15,798 nucleotides of DNA. Source: an uncultured Collinsella sp. (GTDB lineage Bacteria > Actinomycetota > Coriobacteriia > Coriobacteriales > Coriobacteriaceae). Positions 1 to 7,120 of this stretch are shown one piece after another. Where the stretch lies: the NCBI GenBank assembly GCA_900554495.1, contig USHR01000023.1, forward strand, positions 1 to 15,798. The letters run 5' to 3'. The notes below the pieces were generated by a model. It did not search any database and was not told where the DNA came from. It worked only from the letters and a program-made list of their open reading frames with translations. Made by a program: the position numbers and the translations under genes. Positions within the stretch are counted from its first letter, which is position 1. Each line of letters starts with the position of its first letter.

Positions 1-689
1 CGCGGGCCATACAGGAAAGCCGCGATGGTCACGATGCCGATATCGACCAGCAGCAGGGCGCGACCAATCTCGAGCGTGGTGCGGCGCTTGAGAATCATGG
101 CAAGAATGTCCGTGCCACCCGTCGAGGCGCCGATGTCAAAGACAATAGCGCTGCCGAGCGCCGGCAAGATGACGGCAAAGCACAGGTCGAGCCACATATC
201 ACCCGTCAGAGAGACATCGGTCGGAATGAAGAGCTCAAACAGCGAGACGTAGGCCGAAAGCGCAAACGAGGCGAAGACGCTCCAAAGAATCGCCTTGCGC
301 TCCAAAAAGATAAAGCCCAAAACGACGAGAACCGCGTTGATAATCCACATAAAGACGCCGACGGGCAGGGTCGGGAACAGCGTGGACAGAATGACCGACA
401 CGCCCGAGGTGCCGCCAAAAGCAAAGTGATTAGGGGTTTTAAACGCAACGATGGCAAAGGCCGTAAGAATCAGGCCCAGATTGAGCTCGGCAAAAAAGCG
501 CGGGAAACCCGGCTCCTGGCTGCGCTTTTGGCCGGCACGCTCGCCGCGCTCGATATCGGTGCGATCAACCACGCGCTCCATCGGCACCACGGGAGGACGA
601 TGCACCTCTTCGGCAGCACGCGATGCCGCCTCTGCCGCGGCGGCCTCAATCGCCCATGCCTTGCTTTCTGTTTCGTGCTCGTCAGCCAT
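1..689 (-). CDS. YitT-family membrane protein, N-terminal part (runs off the left edge)
   Basis: About 229 codons are open from an ATG at 689 to the window edge, so the C-terminus is missing. A GAGGGG Shine-Dalgarno lies about 8 bases upstream. The first ~60 residues are Ala/Glu/Arg-rich and probably cytoplasmic. They are followed by several hydrophobic segments, with a Gly-rich FAFGGTSGVSVIL segment and, later, FDIGASTGGTDILAMILKRR. The latter is typical of the DUF161 membrane region of the YitT family; full members end in a soluble DUF2179 domain, which would lie outside the window. The family's function is poorly defined, and transport has been suggested for some members. The gene lies 208 bases downstream of the Asp23-family gene, beyond a hairpin that probably ends that transcript. 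Family assignment is fairly confident; the substrate is unknown. Confidence 0.85.
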   Translation of the reverse strand, partial: MADEHETESKAWAIEAAAAEAASRAAEEVHRPPVVPMERVVDRTDIERGERAGQKRSQEPGFPRFFAELNLGLILTAFAIVAFKTPNHFAFGGTSGVSVILSTLFPTLPVGVFMWIINAVLVVLGFIFLERKAILWSVFASFALSAYVSLFELFIPTDVSLTGDMWLDLCFAVILPALGSAIVFDIGASTGGTDILAMILKRRTTLEIGRALLLVDIGIVTIAAFLYGP

Positions 690-778
690 TACGGCAACCC
701 CTCGTTAACAATTTGGAAACAATGCGCCCATTAGGGTAACGCGGAACGCGACGATTGCAACCCCTAGTTAGACGAGCG

Positions 779-802
779 GTATGCCTACATCGGGGGGCAT
801 AC
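779..802. promoter_or_regulatory. Perfect 7-bp inverted repeat upstream of the YitT-family gene
   Basis: GTATGCC at 779-785 and GGCATAC at 796-802 are exact reverse complements, with a 10-base spacer. The site is in the 208-base gap before the YitT-family gene and 5 bases from the terminator-like hairpin at 807-844. It could be an operator or an RNA hairpin. No convincing -35/-10 pair was found beside it, so the role is inferred. Confidence 0.3.
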
Positions 803-806
803 AAAT

Positions 807-844
807 AACGGCCGGCCACGCTTTTGCTTGCGCGGTCGGCCGTT
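807..844 (-). terminator. Hairpin terminator after the Asp23-family gene
   Basis: A 15-base stem (807-821 with 830-844) has two mismatches, an 8-base loop and AACGGCCG/CGGCCGTT at its base. It lies about 54 bases after the Asp23-family stop codon. On the minus strand it is followed by the modest tract ATTTGT; on the plus strand by TTTAACGTTTT. It is a plausible terminator for the amaP cassette, with a weak T-tract. Confidence 0.55.
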
Positions 845-897
845 TAACGTTTTCGCAGATAAAACCTGCCAAAACAAACCTGTCTCTTTTTGGAAGG

Positions 898-1419
898 TTA
901 CTCGTGCTGGCTGGTGCGGTGCTCGTACTCCTCGGGGGTGATGACGTCCTCGATACGCAGGTTGACGCCCGCCACCTCAAGGCCGGTCATCGCGGCAAGG
1001 CGCTCGGTGACGCGCTCCTTGACGTCGTCGAAAATCGCGGGCGCATAGGCGCCGTACTCGATAATGACGGAGATGTTGACGACCACGCGATTGTCATCGG
1101 TGACCTCGACCGTCACGCCCTTGGTCAGATTCTCGGCACCAAACTGCTCCTGCACAAAATGCATGAGGTTACCCTTCATGCCCAGAACGTGCGGAACCTC
1201 GCGGGTGGCCATGGCAACGATCTTCTCGATCACACCGTTGGAATAGGTCAGCGAGTCCTCGGACTCGTCTGTTTCCTCATCATCCTCGTCCGCATCATCG
1301 GCGGGCTCGGCCTCGACGAGCGCCTCGTCCTCGAGCGTTACGTCCTCGGCCTCGGCGGTGACGGTCTCGTCTGCCTCGAGCTCGGTATCGGCCACATCGA
1401 CCTTCGTATTAAAAGCCAT
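898..1419 (-). CDS. Asp23/Gls24 family envelope stress protein
   Basis: This 173-residue protein has an Asp23/Gls24 domain over roughly residues 57-165. It begins with a segment ending in NGVIEKIVAMATREVPHV, then shows alternating beta strands (VTVEVTDDNRVVVNISVII) and a helix containing DDVKERVTERLAAMTG. Family members are abundant, membrane-proximal proteins linked to alkaline or envelope stress, tethered in Staphylococcus by AmaP. Here a DUF2273 gene and an amaP-like gene lie directly upstream, which fits that role. The ATG at 1419 has a GGAGG Shine-Dalgarno 4 bases upstream and begins 44 bases after the previous stop. Unusually, the first 56 residues carry 26 Asp/Glu and only one Lys, an acidic extension not needed for the domain. 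The family call is strong; the specific function in this organism is inferred. Confidence 0.92.
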   Translation of the reverse strand: MAFNTKVDVADTELEADETVTAEAEDVTLEDEALVEAEPADDADEDDEETDESEDSLTYSNGVIEKIVAMATREVPHVLGMKGNLMHFVQEQFGAENLTKGVTVEVTDDNRVVVNISVIIEYGAYAPAIFDDVKERVTERLAAMTGLEVAGVNLRIEDVITPEEYEHRTSQHE

Positions 1420-1463
1420 GGTTCCTCCTTATGCCTGCCGCGGATGCGACAGTCGAATACATA

Positions 1464-1841
1464 TTAGCGGCCGCTAAACAGACGGCCGAAGAAGTTGACG
1501 ATCCCGTTTTCGCCGTCGCGAATTTGGCCGATCACGGCGCCGATCAGCACGAAGAATGCAATGACGAGCGTGTCCCACAGGCCGAGCGTGAGCACCAACA
1601 CGGCAAGGATAAAGCCAGCGACGGCACCGAGCGTGGTGTTGGGATGACGCACAGCATAGCTCCAGATGGCAGCGCCCGTACCCTTGATGAGACCCATAGC
1701 CTCGTCAAAATCCGCGGCCGCCGCGTCTTGTAACTCAGTTGCCTCTGCTTTGGAATCAACAGGTTCGCTCGCCGGCGTGGCGCTCTGGTCAATCGTCAGG
1801 CGCGGCGTACGAGCGGTCTTATCTTGATTGGTATCACTCAC
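1464..1841 (-). CDS. DUF2273-family small membrane protein
   Basis: The 125-residue product ends in two adjacent hydrophobic helices (about residues 69-90 and 92-108) containing the family-like pattern HPNTTLGAVAGFILAVLVL, then a short basic tail. I choose the GTG at 1841 because GGAGG lies about 6 bases upstream; this makes the gene overlap the end of amaP by 8 bases, a usual sign of translational coupling. The longer open frame upstream lies inside amaP and is not needed. Typical DUF2273 proteins are about 60-80 residues; this one has an added hydrophilic, Asp/Ala-rich N-terminus of about 60 residues. It sits between amaP and the Asp23-family gene, as in other actinobacterial and firmicute cassettes, so it is probably a membrane partner of that stress complex. 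Confidence 0.8.
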   Translation of the reverse strand: MSDTNQDKTARTPRLTIDQSATPASEPVDSKAEATELQDAAAADFDEAMGLIKGTGAAIWSYAVRHPNTTLGAVAGFILAVLVLTLGLWDTLVIAFFVLIGAVIGQIRDGENGIVNFFGRLFSGR

Positions 1842-2379
1842 CGGAAACCTCCACGGTCTGGACGGTAGTCTTGGACGGCAAAAAACGGACGCGCGTGGTC
1901 GTACCCGGCGTGCCGAGCATGGTGTCGCAGGCCTTCTCGATACGTTGCTGCATCGCGGCTGCAAGGGAGGCCACGTCCCGGTCGTCGAGCGCGATGGCTT
2001 CGACCTTAAAACGAACGCGCGATTCGTCGGAGCCTTGAACGCGTGCCTCGATATGCTCAACCATCACGCGATCATCGCACTCTGCCGCGGCACGGGCGCA
2101 CGAGGAGAGCGCTGCGAGCGTGACCTCGATATTGCGCTCCCCCGCCGGATGCACGCAGGACGGCTCGCGACGCGCGAACATCAGGCGGAAAAAACCGATT
2201 AGCACGCCAAGCGCCACGATAGCGGCGCACACCGTAACGACGACGCGAGGCATGGTGTCACGCAACAGCAGCATAAAGCGATACGTATACGGTCCCCAGA
2301 ACTGGCAGACAAGCGTACCCAGCGCCACGATGGCGGCGGCAAGATACACGATCGCTAGGGCTCGTTTGAGTACGCGCAC
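1834..2379 (-). CDS. amaP: AmaP-like alkaline shock response membrane anchor
   Basis: This 181-residue protein has two N-terminal membrane helices (about residues 7-25 and 46-66) and a soluble C-terminal region rich in beta/alpha pattern, from about residue 72. That is the AmaP layout: in Staphylococcus AmaP anchors Asp23 to the membrane. Downstream are the DUF2273 gene (8-base overlap) and the Asp23-family gene, so the three form one operon. I place the start at the GTG at 2379 rather than the ATGs at 2430 and 2427: AAGGGAG lies 5 bases before the GTG, whereas the ATGs have no Shine-Dalgarno and the 2430 ATG overlaps a TATAAT sequence that looks like the promoter -10 box. The family call rests on topology and context more than on a sharp motif. 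Confidence 0.75.
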   Translation of the reverse strand: MRVLKRALAIVYLAAAIVALGTLVCQFWGPYTYRFMLLLRDTMPRVVVTVCAAIVALGVLIGFFRLMFARREPSCVHPAGERNIEVTLAALSSCARAAAECDDRVMVEHIEARVQGSDESRVRFKVEAIALDDRDVASLAAAMQQRIEKACDTMLGTPGTTTRVRFLPSKTTVQTVEVSGE

Positions 2380-2428
2380 GCGCGCTCCCTTCAGGTTTCG
2401 GTCCACAGAATGCAAAACGGTTCGCATC

Positions 2429-2457
2429 ATTATAAAAGAGCCGGGTCCGGTGCCATA
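2429..2457 (-). promoter_or_regulatory. Probable promoter of the amaP operon
   Basis: On the minus strand a perfect TATAAT lies at 2434-2429. A poor -35 candidate, TATGGC, is 17 bases upstream at 2457-2452. Transcription would begin near 2422, leaving a leader of about 43 bases before the GTG at 2379. The -10 box directly abuts the terminator hairpin of the preceding gene. Confidence 0.5.
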
Positions 2458-2475
2458 CGCACGCGGATCCGGCTC
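2431..2475 (-). terminator. Rho-independent terminator after yebC
   Basis: On the minus strand GAGCCGGATCCG (2475-2464) pairs with CGGACCCGGCTC (2449-2438), 11 of 12 positions, with a 14-base loop. TTTTATA follows immediately. It lies 70 bases beyond the yebC stop codon, and its T-tract runs into the TATAAT of the next operon. Confidence 0.75.
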
Positions 2476-2544
2476 ATCTATTCCACGAGGCTTGCATGCT
2501 CGCTTCATTATGCCCAGATATGCACGGCTTAACCCGTGTGGGCG

Positions 2545-3351
2545 CTACTCCTCCTCGAGGGCAGCGATGACCTCGTCGGTCATGTCCATGGTGCTGTAGA
2601 CGTCCTGGACGTCGTCGAGCTCCTCGAGACGGTCGATGAGGCGCTGGACCTTCTTGGCGTCGGCGCCGGAGACCTCGGTCGGGGTAGTCGGGACCATGGT
2701 GGTCTCGGAGCCCTTGACCTGGATGCCCTGCTCCTCGAGCGCCTTGGAAACAGCCATGACGTCGTTAGCAGCGGTCCAGACGATCCACTCCTCGCCGGCG
2801 TCCTCGTAGTCCTCGCCACCGGCCTCGGCGATGGCCATCATGAACTCATCCTCGTCACCGGCAGGACCGTTGGCGATCATGGTCTCCTTCTTGGCGTTCT
2901 CGTCCAGGATCTCCTTGGCGACGACGATCTGGCCCTTGCGCTCAAACTGGAAGGCGACGGAGCCAGAGGTGCCCAGGTTGCCGCCAGCGTGAGAGAAGGC
3001 GGAACGGACATCGGCGGCGGTACGGTTGCGGTTATCGGTCAGGCAGTCAACGTAAACGGCAACGCCGGCGGGACCATAGCCCTCGTACACGATGTTCTCG
3101 TAGACGGCGGCGTCGGCACCCGAACCAAAGGCCTTGTCGATAGCGGACTTGATCTTGTCCTTAGGCATGGACTGAGCCTTGGCCTTGGCAACAGCAGCGG
3201 CGAGGCTGGCGTTGTTCTCGGGCAGCGGGTCGCCGCCGAGACGGGCAGCAACGGTGATGTTGCGGCTCAGCTTGGAGAAGAGGGCGGAACGCTTGGCGTC
3301 CTGCGCGCCCTTACGATGCTTGGTTGTGGCCCACTTAGAGTGTCCGGACAT
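2545..3351 (-). CDS. yebC: YebC/PmpR family transcriptional regulator
   Basis: The N-terminus MSGHSKWATTKHRKGAQDAK is the hallmark of the YebC/PmpR (TACO1-like) family, followed by the usual KLSRNITVAARLGGDP and KAKAQSMPKDKI segments and GPAGVAVYVDCLTDNRNRT. Members act as DNA-binding regulators, and some aid ribosomes stalled at polyproline. The three-domain fold is covered end to end. At 268 residues it is about 20 longer than the common ~245; the extra length seems to lie near residues 170-185 (around KKETMIANGPAGDEDE), inside the second domain. AGGAGA lies about 6 bases before the ATG at 3351. It is probably monocistronic: a terminator lies downstream and a hairpin repeat plus 165 bases separate it from the gene upstream. 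Confidence 0.95.
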   Translation of the reverse strand: MSGHSKWATTKHRKGAQDAKRSALFSKLSRNITVAARLGGDPLPENNASLAAAVAKAKAQSMPKDKIKSAIDKAFGSGADAAVYENIVYEGYGPAGVAVYVDCLTDNRNRTAADVRSAFSHAGGNLGTSGSVAFQFERKGQIVVAKEILDENAKKETMIANGPAGDEDEFMMAIAEAGGEDYEDAGEEWIVWTAANDVMAVSKALEEQGIQVKGSETTMVPTTPTEVSGADAKKVQRLIDRLEELDDVQDVYSTMDMTDEVIAALEEE

Positions 3352-3482
3352 ACGTGTCTCCTATCGGTTTCGACCTAAAGCCCAGCGCAGATGCTCGGGC
3401 AATATAAACAAACGTCGTTATGATATACCTACTGGCCTGCGAGATAAACCCCAAAATGAAGGCGTCGTGATGATACAGCCCC

Positions 3483-3515
3483 TTGGTGCAAAGTAACCTG
3501 CCCCCTTTGCACCAA
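3483..3515. repeat. Hairpin repeat, copy 1 (after the DUF6020-like gene)
   Basis: TTGGTGCAAAG (3483-3493) and CTTTGCACCAA (3505-3515) are perfect complements around an 11-base loop. It starts one base after the DUF6020-like stop codon. The central part, read on the minus strand as CAAAGGGGGCAGGTTACTTTG, matches the core of the element at 5741-5775, but the outer arms differ. No T-tract follows on either strand, so a simple terminator is unlikely. Confidence 0.7.
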
Positions 3516-3516
3516 A

Positions 3517-5700
3517 TTAGGACCAGAGGAGGTCGCTGCGGGTGATGGTGGCGCCGATGGCAAAGGGCATGCAGGCGATAACCGGGTACAGGTAGCGCAT
3601 GTAGGTCGAGCCGTTGCAGGGACCGATCAGGCACACGGCGAGCACGCCCAGCAGCGGCACCCAAATGGCCAGCCCGCGCCACGAATGACGACGTAGCAGA
3701 TAGACCACCACGGCGATCATGATCCACACATAGGTGGCCGAGCTCATGGCGAGCGAGATAAACGGGATGCGTTGTACTGCCACGCGGTACAGGTTGATCA
3801 GGTGGTCGCACCAGCGCACAACCTTGCTATCGACCGGATGGAAGTCGAAGTACTTGAGGTTATCGGGCTTTGCCATAATCTCGGCACTGCGCGCCGTGCT
3901 GTAGACCCACGCATCGCGGGCACTCGGATAAAAGTAGCCGTAGTAGTTATTGATGAGCGCCGAGATATAGCACTCGGGATCCTTTTTGAACATCTGGGCC
4001 CACACCTCAAAATAGGCCTTGATGTCCTCCTGCGAGGCGTACTCGTTGAAGCAATTTTTGACAGCGTCCGACTTATCCGGGTTGTAACGGCGGCCCAGAT
4101 TCTCGTACTTGAGCACACGGTCGATCACGGCACGCTCTTCGTCGGTCACCAAGCCGTCGCAAGGAGCCTCCACGATGGTGCCGTCCTCCTTAACCGTGGG
4201 GTTGACACCCGAGTTGAGGCCGTCGTGCTTTTGGACGAAACGAGCCGTCTGCTGGAACGGAATCGAGAGGATTTCGCGCTTGGAACCAGGCGTGATGTCG
4301 TGCACCGGCATAAAGACCTTGGTGAAGTACATATTGGAGGCAAGACAGAGCGCAAGCACCGCAAGAACGCCCACCCAGCGGAAACGCGGCGTGGCGCCCG
4401 AAGTCGCAGCACCAGCCTGCTTGGCTGCACGATGAGCCACATGCGCGTCCCACGCGCAAAACGCCGCCGCGATCACGCATGCCGCCAGGGAAAACACCAG
4501 GCCGCCATTGCGCAGAAACGTGGAACCCATGGCGCCCAGAGCGAGCAGCAGCCAGTCGTGGCGCGCAAAGAGCACAGGCCTCTGTTCGCCTGCACGCTCG
4601 ACATTGGCATCGCGACGGGGCAGGCCGAAGGCCACGAGCTTCACGGTCTGCACCAACAGCACCAAAAACGCGTCGGCAAACAGCACGTCTTTGGTAAGCA
4701 AGGCCGCGTAGTTGGAGAACATGGGCATAAACACAAAGAACAGCAGGATTACGCCGCGGACCGGCAGGCTCACGCCCAGCTTGCGCAGCGACGAGATGGA
4801 ATAGGCCATGCAGGCGGCCGTAATGACGAACTGAGCGCAGGTGTAGATGGCAAGACCTGCGTTGGCGCTGTTGAACAGTGAAAGCCCCAGCTGGACGCAC
4901 GAACCGATGATAGCCGTATGCACCACGGGGTGATGTCCGTTGAGCAGCACATTGGGATTGAGCAGACGCAGGTAGTCACTCGTGCCGTTGGGGTAGTTGA
5001 ACCACTGGCGAATCTGCGCACCCGTATCTCCCATAAAAAGGCCGGGCAGCGAAGCGATGAGCGTGGGCGCCCAGGCGACCATAAGCACCAGGAAGGGCCC
5101 GGCAAAGGGATGGACCGAGAGCACGGCGTGAGCCACACGCCATACGCGGCCAAAGTGCGCTTCGGAAAACGGAATGCGCCGAGAGCTCAGCCAATCTAGA
5201 CACTCAAAAGCCAGATAGAAGGCAACGACCGCCAAGAGCATCCAGCCCGCACCGCCTATCCAGGCACAGATAATGCGGGCCTTGTCGCCGAGCACGATCT
5301 CGGCCGAATCGGTGAGGTCGTAGCTGCGGCCAAACACCATGCAGACGGCAAAGAACAGCGACGGAAGGATCACCGAGGGACGCCAGGCGTCGCCGCGGCC
5401 AAAGAATACGTAGCGAAACGGCAGCGTGAGCAGGCAGGCAAGCGCAAGCAGCATGACCGCGTCGGTATGGCCGGCAAACGAGAGGAGCACCTCGTAGCAC
5501 ACGTACAGCATGCCCGAGGCTTTGGGGTCAATTGCCAAGACTGCGTTGCTCGACACCGGGGCGGGATCGATGGAAAACGCCGTGGTCGCCAACAGCGCGA
5601 GCAAAAATGCGATGAGCGTCTGTTTGGCGGGGTAGCGCTTAAACCAGACGATGCGGGCGGCGTCGCGCGCAGCTGTTGTGGAGAGGTCGGAATCCTTCAC
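3517..5700 (-). CDS. Large polytopic membrane protein, DUF6020-like, possibly GT-C type
   Basis: This 727-residue protein has an N-terminal cytoplasmic stretch, about a dozen hydrophobic segments over the first two thirds, a soluble region of roughly 150 residues (about 490-640) and a pair of C-terminal membrane helices. A loop after a membrane helix carries LPGLFMGDTGAQIRQW, and HHPVVHTAI follows; an acidic residue in an early outer loop and this topology are reminiscent of GT-C glycosyltransferases that use lipid-linked sugars. The soluble region has three Cys (in EAPCDG, VKNCFN, PECYIS). From memory it resembles family DUF6020, of unknown function. The start is a GTG at 5700 with AAAGG 10 bases upstream; no nearby ATG competes. 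It is bracketed by two related hairpins and lies downstream of lgt. The glycosyltransferase idea is inference only. Confidence 0.75.
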   Translation of the reverse strand: MKDSDLSTTAARDAARIVWFKRYPAKQTLIAFLLALLATTAFSIDPAPVSSNAVLAIDPKASGMLYVCYEVLLSFAGHTDAVMLLALACLLTLPFRYVFFGRGDAWRPSVILPSLFFAVCMVFGRSYDLTDSAEIVLGDKARIICAWIGGAGWMLLAVVAFYLAFECLDWLSSRRIPFSEAHFGRVWRVAHAVLSVHPFAGPFLVLMVAWAPTLIASLPGLFMGDTGAQIRQWFNYPNGTSDYLRLLNPNVLLNGHHPVVHTAIIGSCVQLGLSLFNSANAGLAIYTCAQFVITAACMAYSISSLRKLGVSLPVRGVILLFFVFMPMFSNYAALLTKDVLFADAFLVLLVQTVKLVAFGLPRRDANVERAGEQRPVLFARHDWLLLALGAMGSTFLRNGGLVFSLAACVIAAAFCAWDAHVAHRAAKQAGAATSGATPRFRWVGVLAVLALCLASNMYFTKVFMPVHDITPGSKREILSIPFQQTARFVQKHDGLNSGVNPTVKEDGTIVEAPCDGLVTDEERAVIDRVLKYENLGRRYNPDKSDAVKNCFNEYASQEDIKAYFEVWAQMFKKDPECYISALINNYYGYFYPSARDAWVYSTARSAEIMAKPDNLKYFDFHPVDSKVVRWCDHLINLYRVAVQRIPFISLAMSSATYVWIMIAVVVYLLRRHSWRGLAIWVPLLGVLAVCLIGPCNGSTYMRYLYPVIACMPFAIGATITRSDLLWS

Positions 5701-5740
5701 AGTCCGAAAGCCTTTCTAGAAACCTATCAAACTCGGCAAG

Positions 5741-5775
5741 ACCACCACAAAGGTGCCTGTCCCCTTTGTGGTGGT
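5741..5775. repeat. Hairpin repeat, copy 2 (between lgt and the DUF6020-like gene)
   Basis: ACCACCACAAAGG (5741-5753) and CCTTTGTGGTGGT (5763-5775) are perfect 13-base complements with a 9-base loop TGCCTGTCC. It begins 8 bases beyond the lgt stop codon. On the minus strand its core CAAAGGGGACAGGCACCTTTG is nearly the same as in the copy at 3483-3515. On the plus strand TTTT follows, but no plus-strand gene precedes it; on the minus strand there is no T-tract. Confidence 0.7.
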
Positions 5776-5783
5776 TTTGGTGG

Positions 5784-6605
5784 TTAGGCGTCCAGGTAGA
5801 CGCGCTGGGGCTGGTTGCGGCGACGGGCGAAAATGATGAGCGCCAGGCCGGCGATCACGAGCGGCAAACTCAGCAGCTGACCCATGGTGATAACGCCGCC
5901 CAGCAGATAACCCAACTGGGCATCGGGCACGCGCACGAACTCAACGAGAAAGCGGACGATGCCGTACCCCATCACGAACACGCCCATAAACGTACCCTGG
6001 GGCAGTAGCGGCTTTTTGCGGCTGAGTACCTGCAAAATACAGAAGAGCACGACGCCCTCAAGAAACGCCTCGTAGAGCTGGGAGGGATGGCGCGGCATAT
6101 CGCCCGCGGTGCCGCCAAAGACCACACCCCAAGGCAGATCGGTCGGCTTACCCCACAGCTCACCGTTGACGAAATTGGCACAACGGCCCAGGCACAGGGC
6201 CAGCGGGGCGCCGATCACGGCAAGGTCGGCGACGGTCCATGCATCAAGCTTGTACATGCGGCACACGATGATGCCGCCCAAGATGCCGCCCACCAGGCCG
6301 CCGTGGAAGCTCATGCCGCCCTCGTTGGTGGCAAAGATTTCGAGCGGGTGAGTCCAATAGTAGCCATCGCCGTAAAAGACGACGTAAAACAGGCGCGCGC
6401 CGATGATGAGGCCAAAGACCGCGCCGACCACGACGCTCGTCAGGTCATCGATCGTGATGTCGAAGCCCCAACGACGCTGCGTGCGGTACATAACGACCGC
6501 CGTGAGCAGGGCGCCGACCACATAGGCCAGACCGTACCAGTAGATCGTGATGGGGCCCGCCGAGATCGCAACGGGGTCAAGCATATGGTAGAGGTCGTTG
6601 AGCAT
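5784..6605 (-). CDS. lgt: Prolipoprotein diacylglyceryl transferase
   Basis: This 273-residue membrane enzyme transfers diacylglycerol from phosphatidylglycerol to the lipobox cysteine of prolipoproteins, the first step of lipoprotein maturation. The signature is clear: GARLFYVVFY near residue 70, GGMSFHGGLVGG with His101 (the essential His of the family), LGRCANFVNGELWGKP with Arg141, Asn144 and Glu149, and RHPSQLYEA at 172-180. About seven hydrophobic segments are visible. The ATG at 6605 is chosen because AGGGGG lies about 6 bases upstream; the 20 codons before it are hairpin sequence. Length is normal. A substrate in this window is the lipobox-bearing sulfotransferase at 12636-14375. A strong hairpin separates it from the upstream NifU-like gene. 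Confidence 0.97.
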   Translation of the reverse strand: MLNDLYHMLDPVAISAGPITIYWYGLAYVVGALLTAVVMYRTQRRWGFDITIDDLTSVVVGAVFGLIIGARLFYVVFYGDGYYWTHPLEIFATNEGGMSFHGGLVGGILGGIIVCRMYKLDAWTVADLAVIGAPLALCLGRCANFVNGELWGKPTDLPWGVVFGGTAGDMPRHPSQLYEAFLEGVVLFCILQVLSRKKPLLPQGTFMGVFVMGYGIVRFLVEFVRVPDAQLGYLLGGVITMGQLLSLPLVIAGLALIIFARRRNQPQRVYLDA

Positions 6606-6632
6606 ATCGATCCCCCTGCTCCCTACATACAA

Positions 6633-6665
6633 ATGCGGCCGCGGGCCTTGCGCTCGCAGCCGCAT
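6633..6665 (-). terminator. Long hairpin between the NifU-like gene and lgt
   Basis: A 14-base stem (6633-6646 with 6652-6665) has one wobble and one mismatch, with a 5-base loop. On the minus strand it is followed by TTGTATG, a weak T-tract. It may be a terminator for the NifU-like gene, or an attenuator or processing site in the lgt leader; the lgt start is only 28 bases further on. Confidence 0.45.
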
Positions 6666-6714
6666 ATTTGGGCGTGACGTCTATGCGGAGCATGTCGTCC
6701 GCAGCTTTCGCATC

Positions 6715-6993
6715 TTAGAACGGCGCGTACTCGTCGTACAGGTCCTCGGCCTCGCCGGAAGCATTGACCTGCTCAACGCGGGTAACGCCGGGCACGTGCT
6801 CCTTCAGGATGCGCTCGATGCCCATGGAAAGGGTTAGCGAGCTCATGGGGCAGCCGGCACAGGCGCCCTGCAGCTCCAGCTTGACAACACCCTCGTCGTC
6901 GACGCCCACATACTCCATATCGCCACCGTCGGCCTGCAGGTTGGGGCGAATCTCTTCAAGAACCTTCTTAAGCAGCTCTTCGTTAACAGCCAC
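6715..6993 (-). CDS. NifU-like C-terminal (Nfu) Fe-S scaffold or carrier protein
   Basis: A stand-alone 92-residue NifU C-terminal domain, the usual length for this form. The cluster-binding motif is Cys45-Ala-Gly-Cys48, in the typical context LELQGACAGCPMSSLTL, and the earlier ADGGD motif (residues 21-25) is also present. Such proteins bind a 4Fe-4S cluster at a dimer interface and pass it to target enzymes in the cytoplasm. The start is a GTG at 6993 with AAAGGAG 5 bases upstream. No other iron-sulfur assembly gene lies beside it, so it is probably a housekeeping carrier with its own promoter in the 170-base gap upstream. Confidence 0.93.
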   Translation of the reverse strand: MAVNEELLKKVLEEIRPNLQADGGDMEYVGVDDEGVVKLELQGACAGCPMSSLTLSMGIERILKEHVPGVTRVEQVNASGEAEDLYDEYAPF

Positions 6994-7120
6994 AGGGGCT
7001 CCTTTCTCACAACAACGCGGGCACGCCCGCGGACAGAAGCTATGTTACTACAGCCATGTACCCGCTCACGAGCCGTCCATGCGCGCGGACGCGACTTTCA
7101 CGAGTAGTCAATTTGGGACG

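Noticed and set aside
781..1467. 228-codon open frame antisense to the Asp23-family gene
   Set aside because: Gly/Leu/Val-rich shadow without SD; the minus-strand frame has an SD and the Asp23 domain.
2536..3378. 280-codon open frame antisense to yebC
   Set aside because: Shadow of a strongly biased gene; the yebC frame carries the invariant family N-terminus.
3483..3515. Two-unit CRISPR or repeat array formed by the elements at 3483 and 5741
   Set aside because: Only two copies, 2.2 kb apart, with a gene between and differing arms; no regular spacers and no cas genes.
3772..4881. 369-codon open frame antisense to the DUF6020-like gene
   Set aside because: Composition typical of a shadow frame and no ribosome site; the opposite frame encodes regular membrane helices.
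5741..5775. Hairpin read as an ordinary terminator of lgt
   Set aside because: No T-tract follows on the minus strand and a copy with the same core sits after another gene, so a repeat element explains it better, though some effect on termination remains possible.
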